A stretch of 64,000 nucleotides of DNA from CAVQCA01 sp963763115 (lineage in GTDB: Bacteria; Pseudomonadota; Gammaproteobacteria; UBA9214): NCBI GenBank assembly GCA_963763115.1, contig CAVXNM010000026.1, forward strand, positions 1 to 64,000, in the 5' to 3' direction. Shown in pieces: positions 9,059 through 18,553 of the stretch. The translations under genes and the position numbers were made by a program. Each line of letters begins with the position of its first letter. Positions within the stretch are counted from its first letter, which is position 1. Below the pieces are notes generated by a model. That model did not search any database and was not told the origin of the DNA. It saw only the letters and a program-made list of their open reading frames with translations.

Positions 9059-9700
9059 ATGGCCGGTTTTAGTTCGCACTACTCACTGCTACCGCCGGTG
9101 GTCAAGGCATTGCTGATCGCCAATGGCCTGATGTTTGTTCTCGAACTGTCCTATGGCGAGTCATTGATTGCCAGTCTGGCGCTATGGCCGCTCAATCAGC
9201 CGGGCAGTCTCCCGGGTGAATCCATAGCGGCGCATTTCCAGCTGCAGCAGCTGGTGACCTACAGTTTCCTGCACGGTAGTGTGATGCACCTGTTCCTGAA
9301 CATGTATGCCTTGTGGCTGTTCGGGGCGCGCATGGAGAATGTGTGGGGCTCCACCACGTTTGCCGTTTATTATTTCGTGTGTGTGCTCGGTGCCGGACTG
9401 GTGCAGCTGCTGGTGTCCACGCTCAGTGGCGGCTATTACCCGACCGTCGGTGCCTCCGGTGGTGTCTTCGGTCTGCTGCTCGCGTTTGGCATGCGGTTTC
9501 CGAATGAAATACTGCTGCTGATTTTTCCGCCGGTGGCATTGCCCGCCAAGTGGTTCGTAACGATTTATGCCGCCATCGAGTTGTTGGCTGGCGTGACCGG
9601 TACTGCGGCGGGGGTGGCGCATTTTGCCCATCTGGGCGGTATGTTGTTCGGTTATCTGCTGATCCGCTACTGGCACAGGTATCCGCCACGATTCCGCTGA
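9059..9700 (+). CDS. Rhomboid-family intramembrane serine protease
   Basis: A 213-aa six-helix membrane protein that should cleave transmembrane segments of partner proteins in the inner membrane. The hallmark pieces are HLFLNMYALWLFG (HxxxN of helix 2), GASGGVFGLLLAFG (catalytic Ser in GxSG) and HFAHLGGMLFGY (catalytic His). Length fits the basic bacterial rhomboid without extra domains. The ATG at 9059 follows GGGACTGATATGC. It is flanked on both sides by noncoding DNA and so is monocistronic. No substrate candidate is obvious, although several small secreted proteins lie nearby. Confidence 0.9.
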   Translation: MAGFSSHYSLLPPVVKALLIANGLMFVLELSYGESLIASLALWPLNQPGSLPGESIAAHFQLQQLVTYSFLHGSVMHLFLNMYALWLFGARMENVWGSTTFAVYYFVCVLGAGLVQLLVSTLSGGYYPTVGASGGVFGLLLAFGMRFPNEILLLIFPPVALPAKWFVTIYAAIELLAGVTGTAAGVAHFAHLGGMLFGYLLIRYWHRYPPRFR

Positions 9701-9805
9701 CAGGGTTTGTGTATCGCCTGCAATACCGGATCATATCGGAGGTATTCCGGTAGACGAGCGGGGCGTAAATTTACCGGCCGCTCTGCTGTCCTGATAACTG
9801 TGCAG

Positions 9806-10215
9806 AACGCCATCGTCATCAGGAGTGGCTAACGTTTCTGAAGATGATCAACAAGCAAACTCCTGCGGACAAAGAGATACGTATTATTTGTGACAACTAC
9901 GCAACACACAAACACCCGAAAGTGCGTAGCTGGCTGAGATATCACAATCGCTTTCATAATCACTTCACTCCGACCAGCGCTTCGTGGTTAAACATGGTCG
10001 GACGATTTTTTCGAGAACTCACAGATAAACAGCTGCACCGCGGTGTTTCAAGTGTGTTCCGGAGTTGGAACACGCTGTCCTGCAGTTCATCGACGTTCAC
10101 AACAAGGCGCCTGCTCCTCTTATCTGGACCAAATCAGCCAGCGACATTCTCGAGAAAGTTAAGCGCGGCAGGGAAAAAGTCAATAAGTTACAGTCTGTAT
10201 GACGGGGTACCCTAG
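9806..10215 (+). pseudogene. IS630-family transposase, C-terminal fragment
   Basis: RHRHQEWLTFLK, IICDNYATHKHPKV (Asp-containing), HFTPTSASWLNM and FFRELTDKQL are the C-terminal core of IS630 transposases. The final Glu position (usually WLNxVExFF) reads WLNMVGRFF, so the catalytic residue is lost. The frame also shifts near 10060. The N-terminal half is absent. Confidence 0.75.
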
Positions 10216-10602
10216 TTCAGATTGCGTATACAATGTAATAGAAGCTTTTGATTGCTTTTCATCTGGACCATAGATATTTTTTGTGGCTGTGCTAATCACT
10301 TACACGAGATTCATACTTAACAGACTGAATTGTAGAGGCCATTGTTGGGTCGATTGTTGTAGATCTATAATCCATCCCCAAATGGCTAATTTCAGTACAT
10401 TTGAGACCAGCATTGGATTGTGTAGGATGTCTCGTATAGGGCCGGTTCCGGACCTTAAGCATTGTCTTACACAGCTATCAGACCTGCCCTACAGACTCCC
10501 ATCACCCACCGCGCCGAACTCACGGCATGGGCATGTCCCGAATGTCAGTCTCCGCTTTTGTTTTGCATGACCCATGGAATACCAGCTTAAGATATTAGTG
10601 CG
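10216..10602. other. No recognisable content
   Basis: AT-richer intergenic DNA between the IS630 fragment and the 3' end of cynS; no gene, repeat or terminator could be supported. Confidence 0.4.
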
Positions 10603-11043
10603 TTACCATTTTTTATAGGGTAAAAACTTCCCGGACATGGTGATTCGTACCCGATCACCTTTGGGATCCGGCTCTTTATCTACATCCATGGTGAAATCGA
10701 TCGCGCTCATAATGCCATCACCAAATTTTTCATGGATTACGGCCTTCAAAGGTATTCCATAAACCTGCATGATTTCATAGAAGCGATAAATGAGCGGGTC
10801 TGTAGGTACTACGGGACCCAGCCCTTTAGTGGGGCATTCGGTCAGCGCCTCAATGACATCAGCGCCAAGGTTCAGAACAGCCGCCAGTTTCTCAGCTTCT
10901 TCTTTGGATGCACTTGCTTGACGGTAAAAAAGCGCCGCAATCCAGACTTCATCACGGCCGACGGTCTTTTCAAGGTCTGTGAAGCTAAGACCTTTGAGTT
11001 TCTTGGCGGCCAAAAGCCTTTCGGTCACTTCCGTACTTTTCAT
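10603..11043 (-). CDS. cynS: Cyanase (cyanate hydratase)
   Basis: A 146-aa cytoplasmic enzyme that converts cyanate and bicarbonate to ammonia and CO2. The N-terminal helical domain (LLAAKKLKGLSFTDLEKTVG) is followed by the catalytic domain. LIYRFYEIMQVYG supplies the active-site Arg and Glu, and GIMSAIDF the active-site Ser. The FLPYKKW ending is typical of the family. The ribosome site GAGGAGAG precedes the ATG. The 70-aa gene at 11143-11355 is upstream on the same strand with a 99-base gap, so the two may be cotranscribed. No CynT carbonic anhydrase or CynR regulator is adjacent. Confidence 0.95.
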   Translation of the reverse strand: MKSTEVTERLLAAKKLKGLSFTDLEKTVGRDEVWIAALFYRQASASKEEAEKLAAVLNLGADVIEALTECPTKGLGPVVPTDPLIYRFYEIMQVYGIPLKAVIHEKFGDGIMSAIDFTMDVDKEPDPKGDRVRITMSGKFLPYKKW

Positions 11044-11142
11044 GTCATCTCTCCTCTACATTCTGTCGCACCGGCAAGAAATTTGCCCCTTCCGCGAACA
11101 GAAATTGCCACAGGAATTATCAGCCTCTCTCATTCCCATTTA

Positions 11143-11355
11143 TCAACCATCCTTCTCGAGGCACAAGCCAAATTCAAACCTGTCAATTCTGATTCCTTCA
11201 GGAAATGCATCCTTCAGGCGTCGCTCAAACTCCTCGTATACTTCCGATTTATGTTGTTGTACGTCATAGTCGCGAGTTCCAGCACTGACACCTTCCAACT
11301 CCATGTCCATCTTGAACTCTACATCAGGAGCAATTTGAAAACGTATAGTGGCCAT
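11143..11355 (-). CDS. Small acidic protein upstream of cyanase
   Basis: A 70-aa soluble protein I do not recognise, beginning MATIRFQIAPDVEFKMDMEL. It has a very strong ribosome binding site, AAGGAGG, eight bases before the ATG. It alternates charged and hydrophobic residues and has no signal peptide. Position as likely first gene of a two-gene unit with cynS suggests a link to cyanate metabolism or its regulation, but the sequence gives no direct hint. Confidence 0.65.
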   Translation of the reverse strand: MATIRFQIAPDVEFKMDMELEGVSAGTRDYDVQQHKSEVYEEFERRLKDAFPEGIRIDRFEFGLCLEKDG

Positions 11356-11424
11356 AAAGAATTCCTCCTTCTCGTTCGAATAGCAGAAGAATTAGTGCGG
11401 ATCATCAAAATCCTACTCAAAAAT

Positions 11425-11763
11425 ATAACTATAGCTCAACTGGATAGCAGCCCCACCCAGATGTTTCCAAAGGCTTTTATGCAATTAATTGCATCAAGGG
11501 TAAGTTGACCTTGTTCGTCCCAGGTTTGGGTCCTGGCGGCCAGAATATCCTATATTAATCATTACCTAATGGCATTGAGACCAGGGGATCGCAGTCCCTT
11601 GGTGTTAGCCATAGGAGGGCATCGGCAGATACCATGCGTTTCCCTGTATGGGCTCAGTTGGTCGTCAGATTTCATTGAGTCCACGTTAGGCTTTGCTCAT
11701 GGTTGTGGTTGATTACTCGAACAGAGGGGCCGTATCAAGGTTCGAGTCCTAGTGGGTCCATCA
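11425..11763 (+). repeat. tRNA-end repeat, class II, copy C plus a second fragment
   Basis: TAGCTCAACTGGATAGCAG at 11431-11449 resembles a tRNA D-arm, and 11515-11545 resembles the T-arm and 3' end (CCAGGTTTGGGTCCTGGCGG). The conserved tail and hairpin lie at 11580-11605. A further block (TTAGGCTTTGCTCATGGTTG, near 11687) recurs at 12977 after copy D. A separate T-arm piece, AGGTTCGAGTCCTAGTGGG, lies at 11738-11756. No gene is seen in 11356-12130. Confidence 0.55.
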
Positions 11764-12130
11764 CCTCAAAAAGGCCTGAGCTGTGTGGCCTCTCACCGCC
11801 ACCTGAAAGTGGACTAGTCAAGGATGATACAGCTGTATCACTCCTAAACCGCCAGGAATCTGTCGCCAATTGCGAATAAATTAAGTTTTTTATTTCAGTA
11901 GGTTAACAAGTACAACAACTTTTGCGTTGTCAATCAGCGACACAATGCGCACATTAATCTGACTTTTTGATGATATCGATGCAACCAGATCGACCTATGC
12001 CTATGTTTTATAACAGCTTTGAGACTATTGGCATACTTTTGCATATATAGCACAGCAACACAGGTAATTGCTTTTTTACAAAAGATAGTTCTTCGCACAT
12101 CAAACGAAATCAATTGCTAGGAGAGATTAG

Positions 12131-12682
12131 ATGGATAAGTCAATGGTTACAGGTATCGTGGTTGGTCTGGTTGCTGCCACTGCCGGTGGCTCGATTGCCG
12201 GCTATAAGATGCTCGCTAACAATGAACCTGCATATGCCGAGGTTCTCGATATCGAGGAAATCACAACCACTGTCCAGACACCGCGTGAAATCTGTGAGGA
12301 TGTGCCTGTTACTCTGGAAAAACCGACCCAAGACCCAAATAGGGTCGTTGGTACCGTTGCTGGTGCAGTATTAGGCGGGGTACTGGGTAACCAGATTGGT
12401 AGTGGCACCGGCAAGAAGATAGCCACTGTCGCTGGGGCTGCAGCCGGAGGTTATGCTGGCAATAAGGTGCAGGAGAAAATGCAGTCCAACAACACCTACA
12501 CCACAACAGAACGTCACTGCCACACTGTCAACGAAAACCAAGAAGAAGTGATCGGTTACAACGTCAGCTACCGCCTGGGAAATGAGAAGGGCAAAGTACG
12601 CATGGATGAAAAACCAAGTGATCGAATTCCGGTTGAAAACGGTCAGCTTGTGCTAAGCACCTTTGATGAGACCACACCATAA
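12131..12682 (+). CDS. Glycine-zipper 2TM envelope protein (SlyB-like)
   Basis: A 183-aa protein. An N-terminal hydrophobic segment (MVTGIVVGLVAATAGGSIAG) anchors it. A central glycine-zipper hairpin follows (VVGTVAGAVLGGVLGNQIG, then IATVAGAAAGGYAGNKVQE), and then a C-terminal domain with two Cys-bearing segments (REICEDVP, ERHCHTV) and YNVSYRLG. This is the layout of SlyB/PcP-type proteins that span or stabilise the outer membrane. AGGAGAG lies just before the ATG. Monocistronic, with noncoding repeats on both sides. Confidence 0.85.
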   Translation: MDKSMVTGIVVGLVAATAGGSIAGYKMLANNEPAYAEVLDIEEITTTVQTPREICEDVPVTLEKPTQDPNRVVGTVAGAVLGGVLGNQIGSGTGKKIATVAGAAAGGYAGNKVQEKMQSNNTYTTTERHCHTVNENQEEVIGYNVSYRLGNEKGKVRMDEKPSDRIPVENGQLVLSTFDETTP

Positions 12683-12822
12683 ACAGTAGTAACGGAAATT
12701 TGATCTGACAGTCACCAATTTTACAGGGGTTGCATTCAGGTCGAGTTCAATTCACGAACTTTTCCACCTATGCAACACTGGGCGGTACGATTCAGTTGTC
12801 CGATCTGGTATCCCACTATTTG

Positions 12823-13010
12823 AGTTCGAGTCCTGGCGGGCCCACCACTTCCCATAGAAATCATTAGCTTATGGCGCCGAGACCAAGGGATCGGAGTCCC
12901 CTGGTGTGATCCATAAAGGGATGTCCAGCGCCGAGCTCGGGCAGTCGATCTGCCATCAGACACACAATTCCATCCATGCTAGGCTTTGCCCATGATTGTG
13001 GGCAGTTACA
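12823..13010 (+). repeat. tRNA 3'-end repeat, class II, copy D
   Basis: GTTCGAGTCCTGGCGGG and CCCACCA (ending about 12847), then the shared tail with ACCAAGGGATCGGAGTCCCC, and the AGGCTTTGCCCATGATTGTG block near 12980 also found after copy C. The rest of 12683-13354 contains nothing else that can be supported. Confidence 0.65.
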
Positions 13011-13354
13011 CAAGCCGCGACTATTGGAAAGACATTATTCTCTAGCAGAAGCGGACATTCACGTTGACCACGTATTACCTAGGCAAGTCATATATATCAC
13101 GATGAGATATGGAATCTTGTGCTGTCACACTCCTTTTGTAACACGCAAAAGTCAGACCACTTGGTTGGGCCAGAATACATAGAGAAATTGATCGCACGAA
13201 ACGAAAACATCATGGGCAGCAAACTGTGATGCACTTTCGTTGCCATCTGATCCCCAGATACATCGGCGACATGGATGATCCAAAAGGCGGTGTGAGAGGA
13301 GTCATACCTTCCAAGCAAGCGTATTGATAGTCTTCAATATTAGAGGTTATAACG

Positions 13355-13633
13355 ATGCACAGAATGCTATTGCTGTTCTTCCTCAGCATTGCGCTGGGCG
13401 GCTGTTCGGAAGAACAGCAGAACCGTCTGAGCCGTCTTGGGGTAACCTGGATGGAGGGCAATTATCGGGTAACCTACGCCGATGGAGCACATGTCAAAAG
13501 TTGGGAAGTGCACGACGGCAAGGTTACGTCCGAACCTGACAAAGGGTATTATTTCTTCTGGGCTAATGAAGGCAAAAAACGTTACTACGTGCAAACGCCG
13601 ATTGCCAGGACATATATAGAGGAAATTCCATAA
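13355..13633 (+). CDS. Small lipoprotein
   Basis: A 92-aa exported protein with a lipobox (LSIALGGC), lipidated at Cys17. The mature domain (about 75 aa: GVTWMEGNYRVTYADGAHV, KGYYFFWANEGKKRYYVQTP) looks like a compact beta-rich fold. I cannot name the family. A neutral residue follows the Cys, so outer-membrane sorting is expected. The start at 13355 places a normal signal peptide. It is flanked by repeats D and E. Confidence 0.7.
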   Translation: MHRMLLLFFLSIALGGCSEEQQNRLSRLGVTWMEGNYRVTYADGAHVKSWEVHDGKVTSEPDKGYYFFWANEGKKRYYVQTPIARTYIEEIP

Positions 13634-13647
13634 TTCAGAAACAGAAC

Positions 13648-13765
13648 TCGGTAGTTCGAGTCTTGGCGGGCCTACTATCTATCATGCAAATCATAGCGTT
13701 ATGGCATTGAGGACAGGGGATCGGAGTCCCTTGGTGCAATCCATAGCGGGCTGGCCGGCTCGGGG
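13648..13765 (+). repeat. tRNA 3'-end repeat, class II, copy E
   Basis: GTTCGAGTCTTGGCGGGCC followed by the same tail (TTATGGCATTGAGGACAGGG) and hairpin. This copy is degenerate at the CCA end (CCTACTA). Confidence 0.65.
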
Positions 13766-13794
13766 CTTCGGGTGAGGGGCGCGGGGGGCACTCT

Positions 13795-13967
13795 CCTAGT
13801 AATCATTGGCCTTTCACCATCGTGTAATTTTTCACCGTTGAGCTTCCGATAGACGAACGTGGATATGTAATTTTGCCCTCATAATGCTGGGGTCGGTGGT
13901 TCAAGTCCACCCGTAGCCACCATTTATTATCAGTTACTTATCAAGCCGGCCCTGTGCCGTTTTTTTG
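13795..13967 (+). repeat. tRNA-Met 3' half module, copy M3, with terminator
   Basis: The upstream 80 bases (GTAATCATTGGCCTTTCACC through TTTTGCCCTC) match those before the tRNA-Arg half at 4998. The tRNA-Met half runs from 13875 to 13922. A shortened hairpin CGGC-CCTGT-GCCG with seven T follows at 13948-13967. No gene lies in the remainder of 13766-14061. Confidence 0.8.
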
Positions 13968-14061
13968 TTGAAAGTGCGGGGTAAGTGCGGAGGGTGGAGG
14001 AGGTATTAAAGCAAGAGTGCCACAAGATTAGCTATTAGGGTATGTACCCGAGCTGACACCC

Positions 14062-14819
14062 ATGCTCAAACAGCTTCGCCTGTCAGGGCTACTCGATAGC
14101 CTCGACGCACGTAATCGGGAGGCGATCGAGAAACACCTCACCTACCCAGAGTTTCTCGCTCTGGTCATTCAAGACGAAGCCGGGCGCCGTGAACAGAAGA
14201 AGTACGGTATGCGTCTGCGTCGTTCCGGTTTCCGCGGCGACAAGCTACTGGAAGGCTTCGACTTCGACTTTAATCCGGGCATCAACCAGCAACTCATCAA
14301 CGAGCTCGCTCAGTGCCGGTTCATCGAAGAGAAAGTCTCCGTTCTGATCGCGCTGGCCCCTGTGGTACTGGCAAGAGCCATATCGCACAAGCCATTGGCC
14401 ACTGCGCGGTTCGACTGGGCTACGATGTGATGTTCACCTCGCAGTCCAGCCTGCTCTCGCAGATCAATGCCGCTCGTGCTACTGGGGCCATCGAGCGCAA
14501 AATGCAGACACTGATCCGCATCCCGCTGATCATTATCGACGACTTCGGTCTCAAGCCGCTCAAGCCCGGTCAAGACGAAGACTTCCACGATCTCGTCGCC
14601 GAACGCTACGAGCGCACCGCGACCGTCATCACCAGCAATCTCGACTTCACTGAATGGGGTGAGGCGTTCCCGAACAAACTACTCGGCGCCTCGACGCTCG
14701 ATCGGCTTCGTCATGCGGCTTACCGACTGGTACTCGACGGAAAAAGCTATCGCACGCCGCGTGGTGAAGCTGAAGCTGATAAATCAGTGGTTGCAAAGGC
14801 ACCCAAAACCGCGAAATAA
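14062..14819 (+). pseudogene. istB: IS21-family helper ATPase (IstB), frameshifted
   Basis: The N-terminal part (MLKQLRLSGLLDSLDARNRE, YPEFLALVIQDEAGRR) and the AAA+ part (GPCGTGKSHIAQAI Walker A, IPLIIIDDFGL Walker B, TVITSNLDFTEW) are in different frames with the shift near 14340. IstB assists the IstA transposase in target DNA capture. No IstA lies upstream, so only a remnant of the element remains. Confidence 0.85.
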
Positions 14820-15407
14820 TTACCCCGTCTGAAGCGTCGAAATCGCGCTCCACCGTGGCGCCTTTAGGGCGAACATCGGTGGCTCCATTAGCTGATCAGT
14901 GACATGTTTCGCAGTCTCCTCATCCATGGTGTTTCCCGACGCTGCAGGCGGCTCGCCCTCTTCGCCCTCGCTTGTTCTCTTGGTTCTCCGCTTCGGCTTG
15001 GCGCTTTCCACCGCATCGATGACCGCTCCTTGAAATACATCAAGCACCGACTGATCCATGCGCTTGCGGATCTCCACAAATAACGACGGCGCAAACGGTG
15101 CCTCCATCTGATACCCCGGCAGTCCCACGAAGTATTGCAGATACGGATTCTCTCGGATCTGCTCCACCGCCTCCTCATCTGACAGGCAGAGCTAGTGTTT
15201 AATGATGACCGCACCAATGACCAGCCGCGCATCTTTGGCGGGACGTCCTTCTCGCTCGGTGAGGCTTTGATAATAGCCTTCTGCCAGCTCATCCCAGGGA
15301 ATGCACTGACTCATTTTTACCCAACGGTTGTTTTCATCCAGGGCGACCTGAAACGGCCAGTCGAATTCGGCAAGGGAGAGTTGTTTCTGGCTGCGATATC
15401 GAATCAT
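14820..15407 (-). pseudogene. IS5/IS1182-like transposase, N-terminal fragment with stop
   Basis: MIRYRSQKQLSLAEFDWPFQ, EGRPAKDARLVIGAVIIKH, a TAG stop near 15192, then EEAVEQIRENPYLQYFVGLP and FEIRKRM-like sequence in the same frame give the DUF772 domain of this transposase group. The catalytic C-terminus is missing where the IS21 remnant begins, so one element probably truncated the other. Confidence 0.75.
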
Positions 15408-15462
15408 AGGTGCACGCTTTCCAAATAGATTCCTTTATTTTCCGTGCACTATGCGGCCGTGA

Positions 15463-16531
15463 ATTCAATTTGTAAGTGCAACTCTACATGACGGTAAGAG
15501 GGCAAGCTGCGTTAGCATTGTGGCTTATCTCACCGCCAAGCAAGAGGAGCACACATGAGAGGCTATACGCAGCTTACCCAAGAGGAACGATACCAAATTT
15601 ACATCCTGAAGAAAGCAGAATACAGCCAGGCAGAGATTGCCGAGCTGCTGGATCGGGATAAATCGACCATCAGCCGGGAGCTGCGCCGAAATCGGGGCCT
15701 GAAGGGCTACCGGCCCCGGCAGGCCCATCATCTGGCGCTGCGGCGGCGTCACGACAAGGCTCAGCCCCGGATAGGTGACAAGGTCTGGCAACTTGTCGAG
15801 ACACTGATCCGAGAGGAGTGGAGTCCGGAGCAGGTTGTCGGCCGGGTCGAGATGGAACACGGGGTATCTATCAGCCATGAATGGATCTACCAGTACGTTT
15901 ACGCAGACCAGCGCTCAGGAGGTGAGCTGTACCGTTTCCTGCGCTGTCAGAAGGTCCGGCGCAAACGCTATGGTGCCTATAGCCGACGCGGCTGCATTCC
16001 CAACCAGATCTCGATCGATGAACGCCCGGCCATTGTCGATAGCCGGCAGCGCTTCGGCGACTGGGAGGGTGATACCGTGATCGGTAAGGGTCATCGGGGC
16101 GCCCTGGTCACGTTGGTTGAGCGCAAGTCGCTGTATACGGTCATCCGGGCCGTCCTCAATAAGACGGCAGAGGCTGTCCGAGACGCTGTTGTGGACGGGC
16201 TTACCCCGTACATCGACTGGGTGCATACCATCACCTATGACAATGGCCGGGAATTCACCGACCACGAAGGCATGGCCAGCGACCTTGATGCACGCATCTA
16301 TTTCGCTCATCCTTATGCCTCCTGGGAGCGTGGACTGAACGAGAACACCAACGGACTCATCCGACAGTACTTCCCGAAACACCGGGATCTGACGACTGTT
16401 ACCAAGCATGAGATTGAAAAGGCCATGGATAAACTCAACCACCGTCCCAGAAAATCGCTGGGCTTCCGGACACCTTTTGAAGTCTTCTTCAATACCAGGA
16501 CTTCGCTAACCGTTGCACTTCAAAGTTGAAT
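15463..16531 (+). mobile_element. Complete IS30-family element
   Basis: Ends are ATTCAATTTGTAAGTGCAAC at 15463 and, inverted, ATTCAACTTTGAAGTGCAAC at 16531 (17 of 20 positions agree). The length of 1069 bp is usual for IS30. The transposase is intact. No clear short target duplication was seen. Confidence 0.85.
15555..16529 (+). CDS. IS30-family transposase
   Basis: A 324-aa intact DDE transposase. The N-terminal helix-turn-helix (MRGYTQLTQEERYQIYIL, SQAEIAELLDRDKSTISREL) binds the ends. The catalytic core includes FGDWEGDTVIGKGHRG (first Asp), ITYDNGREFTDHE (second Asp) and NENTNGLIRQYFPK (Glu). The stop lies inside the right inverted repeat, as often in IS30. AAGAGGAGC precedes the ATG. 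Being intact, it could mobilise related ends. Confidence 0.95.
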   Translation: MRGYTQLTQEERYQIYILKKAEYSQAEIAELLDRDKSTISRELRRNRGLKGYRPRQAHHLALRRRHDKAQPRIGDKVWQLVETLIREEWSPEQVVGRVEMEHGVSISHEWIYQYVYADQRSGGELYRFLRCQKVRRKRYGAYSRRGCIPNQISIDERPAIVDSRQRFGDWEGDTVIGKGHRGALVTLVERKSLYTVIRAVLNKTAEAVRDAVVDGLTPYIDWVHTITYDNGREFTDHEGMASDLDARIYFAHPYASWERGLNENTNGLIRQYFPKHRDLTTVTKHEIEKAMDKLNHRPRKSLGFRTPFEVFFNTRTSLTVALQS

Positions 16532-16620
16532 CCGCGGCTTCTATTCGCTTTATACGGCCTTATTATCAATTGGTTATAGTTTCTGAGCAGACTCTAATTA
16601 GGCAACAATAGTTAATCTAT

Positions 16621-17118
16621 ATGGTGTCACAGTCAAAGCAGAAACAAATCCTGGGACTTATCGGTTGGCTCGTTATGAGCTTTGTCGCTTCTGCTGTTGG
16701 GGCGGTAGCGTCAATCCAGGCCAAATCTTTCTACAGCCAGCTAGCCCAGCCCACATGGGCGCCGCCGTCTTCGCTTTTCGGGCCAGTTTGGACCGTGCTG
16801 TACGCCTTGATGGCTATCGCCGCATGGCTAGTCTGGCGATCGGGGGGATTCCACGCCAATCGCATCGCGCTCTCGTTCTTTTTAGGGCAACTCGCATTGA
16901 ACGCCTTATGGAGCTGGCTCTTCTTTGCCTGGCACCTCGGCGCGTTGTCATTTGCGGACATTGTGTTGCTTTGGGTCCTTATTGTTGCCACTCTCGTCTC
17001 TTTCTGGCGCGTGCGTCCTCTCGCTGGCGCTCTCCTCATTCCGTACTTGCTATGGGTCGGTTTCGCATCCGTACTCAACTACTCTGTATGGCAGCTCAAT
17101 CCCCAGGTTCTAGGTTAG
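16621..17118 (+). CDS. tspO: TspO/MBR-family membrane protein
   Basis: A 165-aa five-helix inner-membrane protein of the tryptophan-rich sensory protein family, which binds porphyrins and related tetrapyrroles. Conserved stretches are QPTWAPPSSLFGPVWTVLY, LNALWSWLFF and VGFASVLNYSVWQLNP. Length is typical. The N-terminus carries a few extra polar residues (MVSQSKQKQ). No clear ribosome site precedes 16621, and the IS30 element ends only 90 bases upstream, so the native promoter may have been displaced. Confidence 0.9.
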   Translation: MVSQSKQKQILGLIGWLVMSFVASAVGAVASIQAKSFYSQLAQPTWAPPSSLFGPVWTVLYALMAIAAWLVWRSGGFHANRIALSFFLGQLALNALWSWLFFAWHLGALSFADIVLLWVLIVATLVSFWRVRPLAGALLIPYLLWVGFASVLNYSVWQLNPQVLG

Positions 17119-17174
17119 TGGCGTGCTGCCTAACAAACACATGCAGTCGGACGCGGCGATATGCCTATTAAGAA

Positions 17175-17767
17175 ATGAGCGATATAGCCAAAAAGAATCG
17201 ATTCGATAGTCAAGGAAGGGCTGGCCCCTTTGCTGAAAAAGAAAGGCTTTAAAAAGAAAGCCAGAAATTTCTATCGAGGATATGACAATCGCATTGAACT
17301 TATAAATGTACAGGCGAGCAAATGGAACGAAGGAAATGAAGGCCAATTTACTGCGAACGTAGGAATTTACTATCCAGAAATTGCTGAAATAACAGATGCA
17401 CTTCCTGTCAAGGGAATGCCAAAAGAATATGATTGTACTACTTAGAGAGCGAATTGGTTTTCTTGCACCAAAAAAAGATGAGTGGTGGAAAATAGACAGT
17501 TCAACTAATGATTTTGAGGTTTCGGTGCATGTTGTAAAACAAGTCGAGGAGATGTGCCTTCCCTGGTTGGAGCACATGTCTAGCATGAATAATGTAAAAA
17601 GCTCTGTTGCTAAAAATAACAGAGCCTTTGTCGTTGCTGGCATGGCTTTATTTCAAAGCAATCGCGAAGAAGCGTCTATTTGCTTAGAGCAGGCACTTAA
17701 ACAGCAACCTCTAGCTAAGGCTGGCATTATTGCCTGGGGTAAGAAACATGGTCTGGTTCAGGCATAA
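17175..17767 (+). pseudogene. DUF4304-like protein, frameshifted
   Basis: The pieces LAPLLKKKGFKKKARNFYRG, INVQASKWNEGNEGQFTANV and LRERIGFLAPKKDEWWKID form one DUF4304-type domain. A C-terminal helical part (KNNRAFVVAGMALFQSNREE, YFLEQALKQQP-like) follows. The frame changes near 17440, and a second shift near 17190 separates the likely start MSDIAKK from the body. A cytoplasmic protein of unknown role; probably inactive. Confidence 0.6.
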
Positions 17768-17923
17768 CAACTCGCTCGTTGGGACGCTTCTCTTCCAGGC
17801 ATGACTGGAAGTAGCTGCAATGCTACATTGCAGCGGTTTAACTGGAAAATACACTCTCACCACATTCTGGTTAGCCGCCCCCGTGGTCGACTCCATGTAA
17901 CCAATTCCGTAGTGGATTTTGCG

Positions 17924-18373
17924 ATGACGATACCAGAGCAACTGCAACAGAAGGTTCGGACCCTGCTGGATTCCCAGATTCAAGGGGTTCTGGCGACCCA
18001 GCATGACCAGCAACCCTACACCAGCCTGATGGCTTTTGCCGTCACACCCGACTTGCACTGGATTGTGTTCGCGACCTACCGGGCAACCCGGAAACACGCA
18101 AATTTGTTGGCGAATCCCCGTGTCTCCTTGCTGATCGACAATCGCACCAACGAGTCGATCGATTATCACGATGCCGTGGCCATCTCCGCACAGGGCACAG
18201 TCAGTGAGGTCGATGGGGTGCGGCGCGTCGAACTCTTGCAGCTCTATCTTCGCAAACATCCTGAACTGAGGGATTTCGTTACCGCCGCTGACTGTGTTCT
18301 GCTGAAACTCAAAGTCGAGTCCTACTACGTAGTCAGCCAATTCCAGAACGTCGTCGAGTTGCGGATGACATGA
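17924..18373 (+). CDS. Pyridoxamine-5'-phosphate-oxidase-fold protein
   Basis: A 149-aa split-barrel flavin-binding-fold protein. MTIPEQLQQKVRTLLDSQIQ, VLATQHDQQPYTSLMAFAV, FATYRATRKHANLLANPRVS and VSLLIDNRTN are typical of small FMN- or F420-type reductases and heme-utilisation-like proteins, not of true PdxH. An upstream in-frame extension to 17801 exists, but the conserved domain begins at the 17924 ATG. Substrate unknown. Sits alone upstream of noncoding DNA. Confidence 0.8.
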   Translation: MTIPEQLQQKVRTLLDSQIQGVLATQHDQQPYTSLMAFAVTPDLHWIVFATYRATRKHANLLANPRVSLLIDNRTNESIDYHDAVAISAQGTVSEVDGVRRVELLQLYLRKHPELRDFVTAADCVLLKLKVESYYVVSQFQNVVELRMT

Positions 18374-18553
18374 AGCCCGTCAGATTTTCGATCCGAATAG
18401 GCCGACGGGACGTTCGGCTACTGTGATGGCTGCTGAACTTGCACACGGTCTACCACCACCGTCCGATCAGCCCCCGGTGACCAGTCGCTGTCGCACATGG
18501 ATATCAGCGCGGCGCTTTCGTATGCACGGCGGCAGGCTGATGACTCATGGCGA

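Noticed and set aside
2531..13765. Repeats as a CRISPR array or integron attC sites
   Set aside because: Copies are kilobases apart, long and tRNA-derived, without regular spacers, Cas genes, integron integrase or attC core sites.
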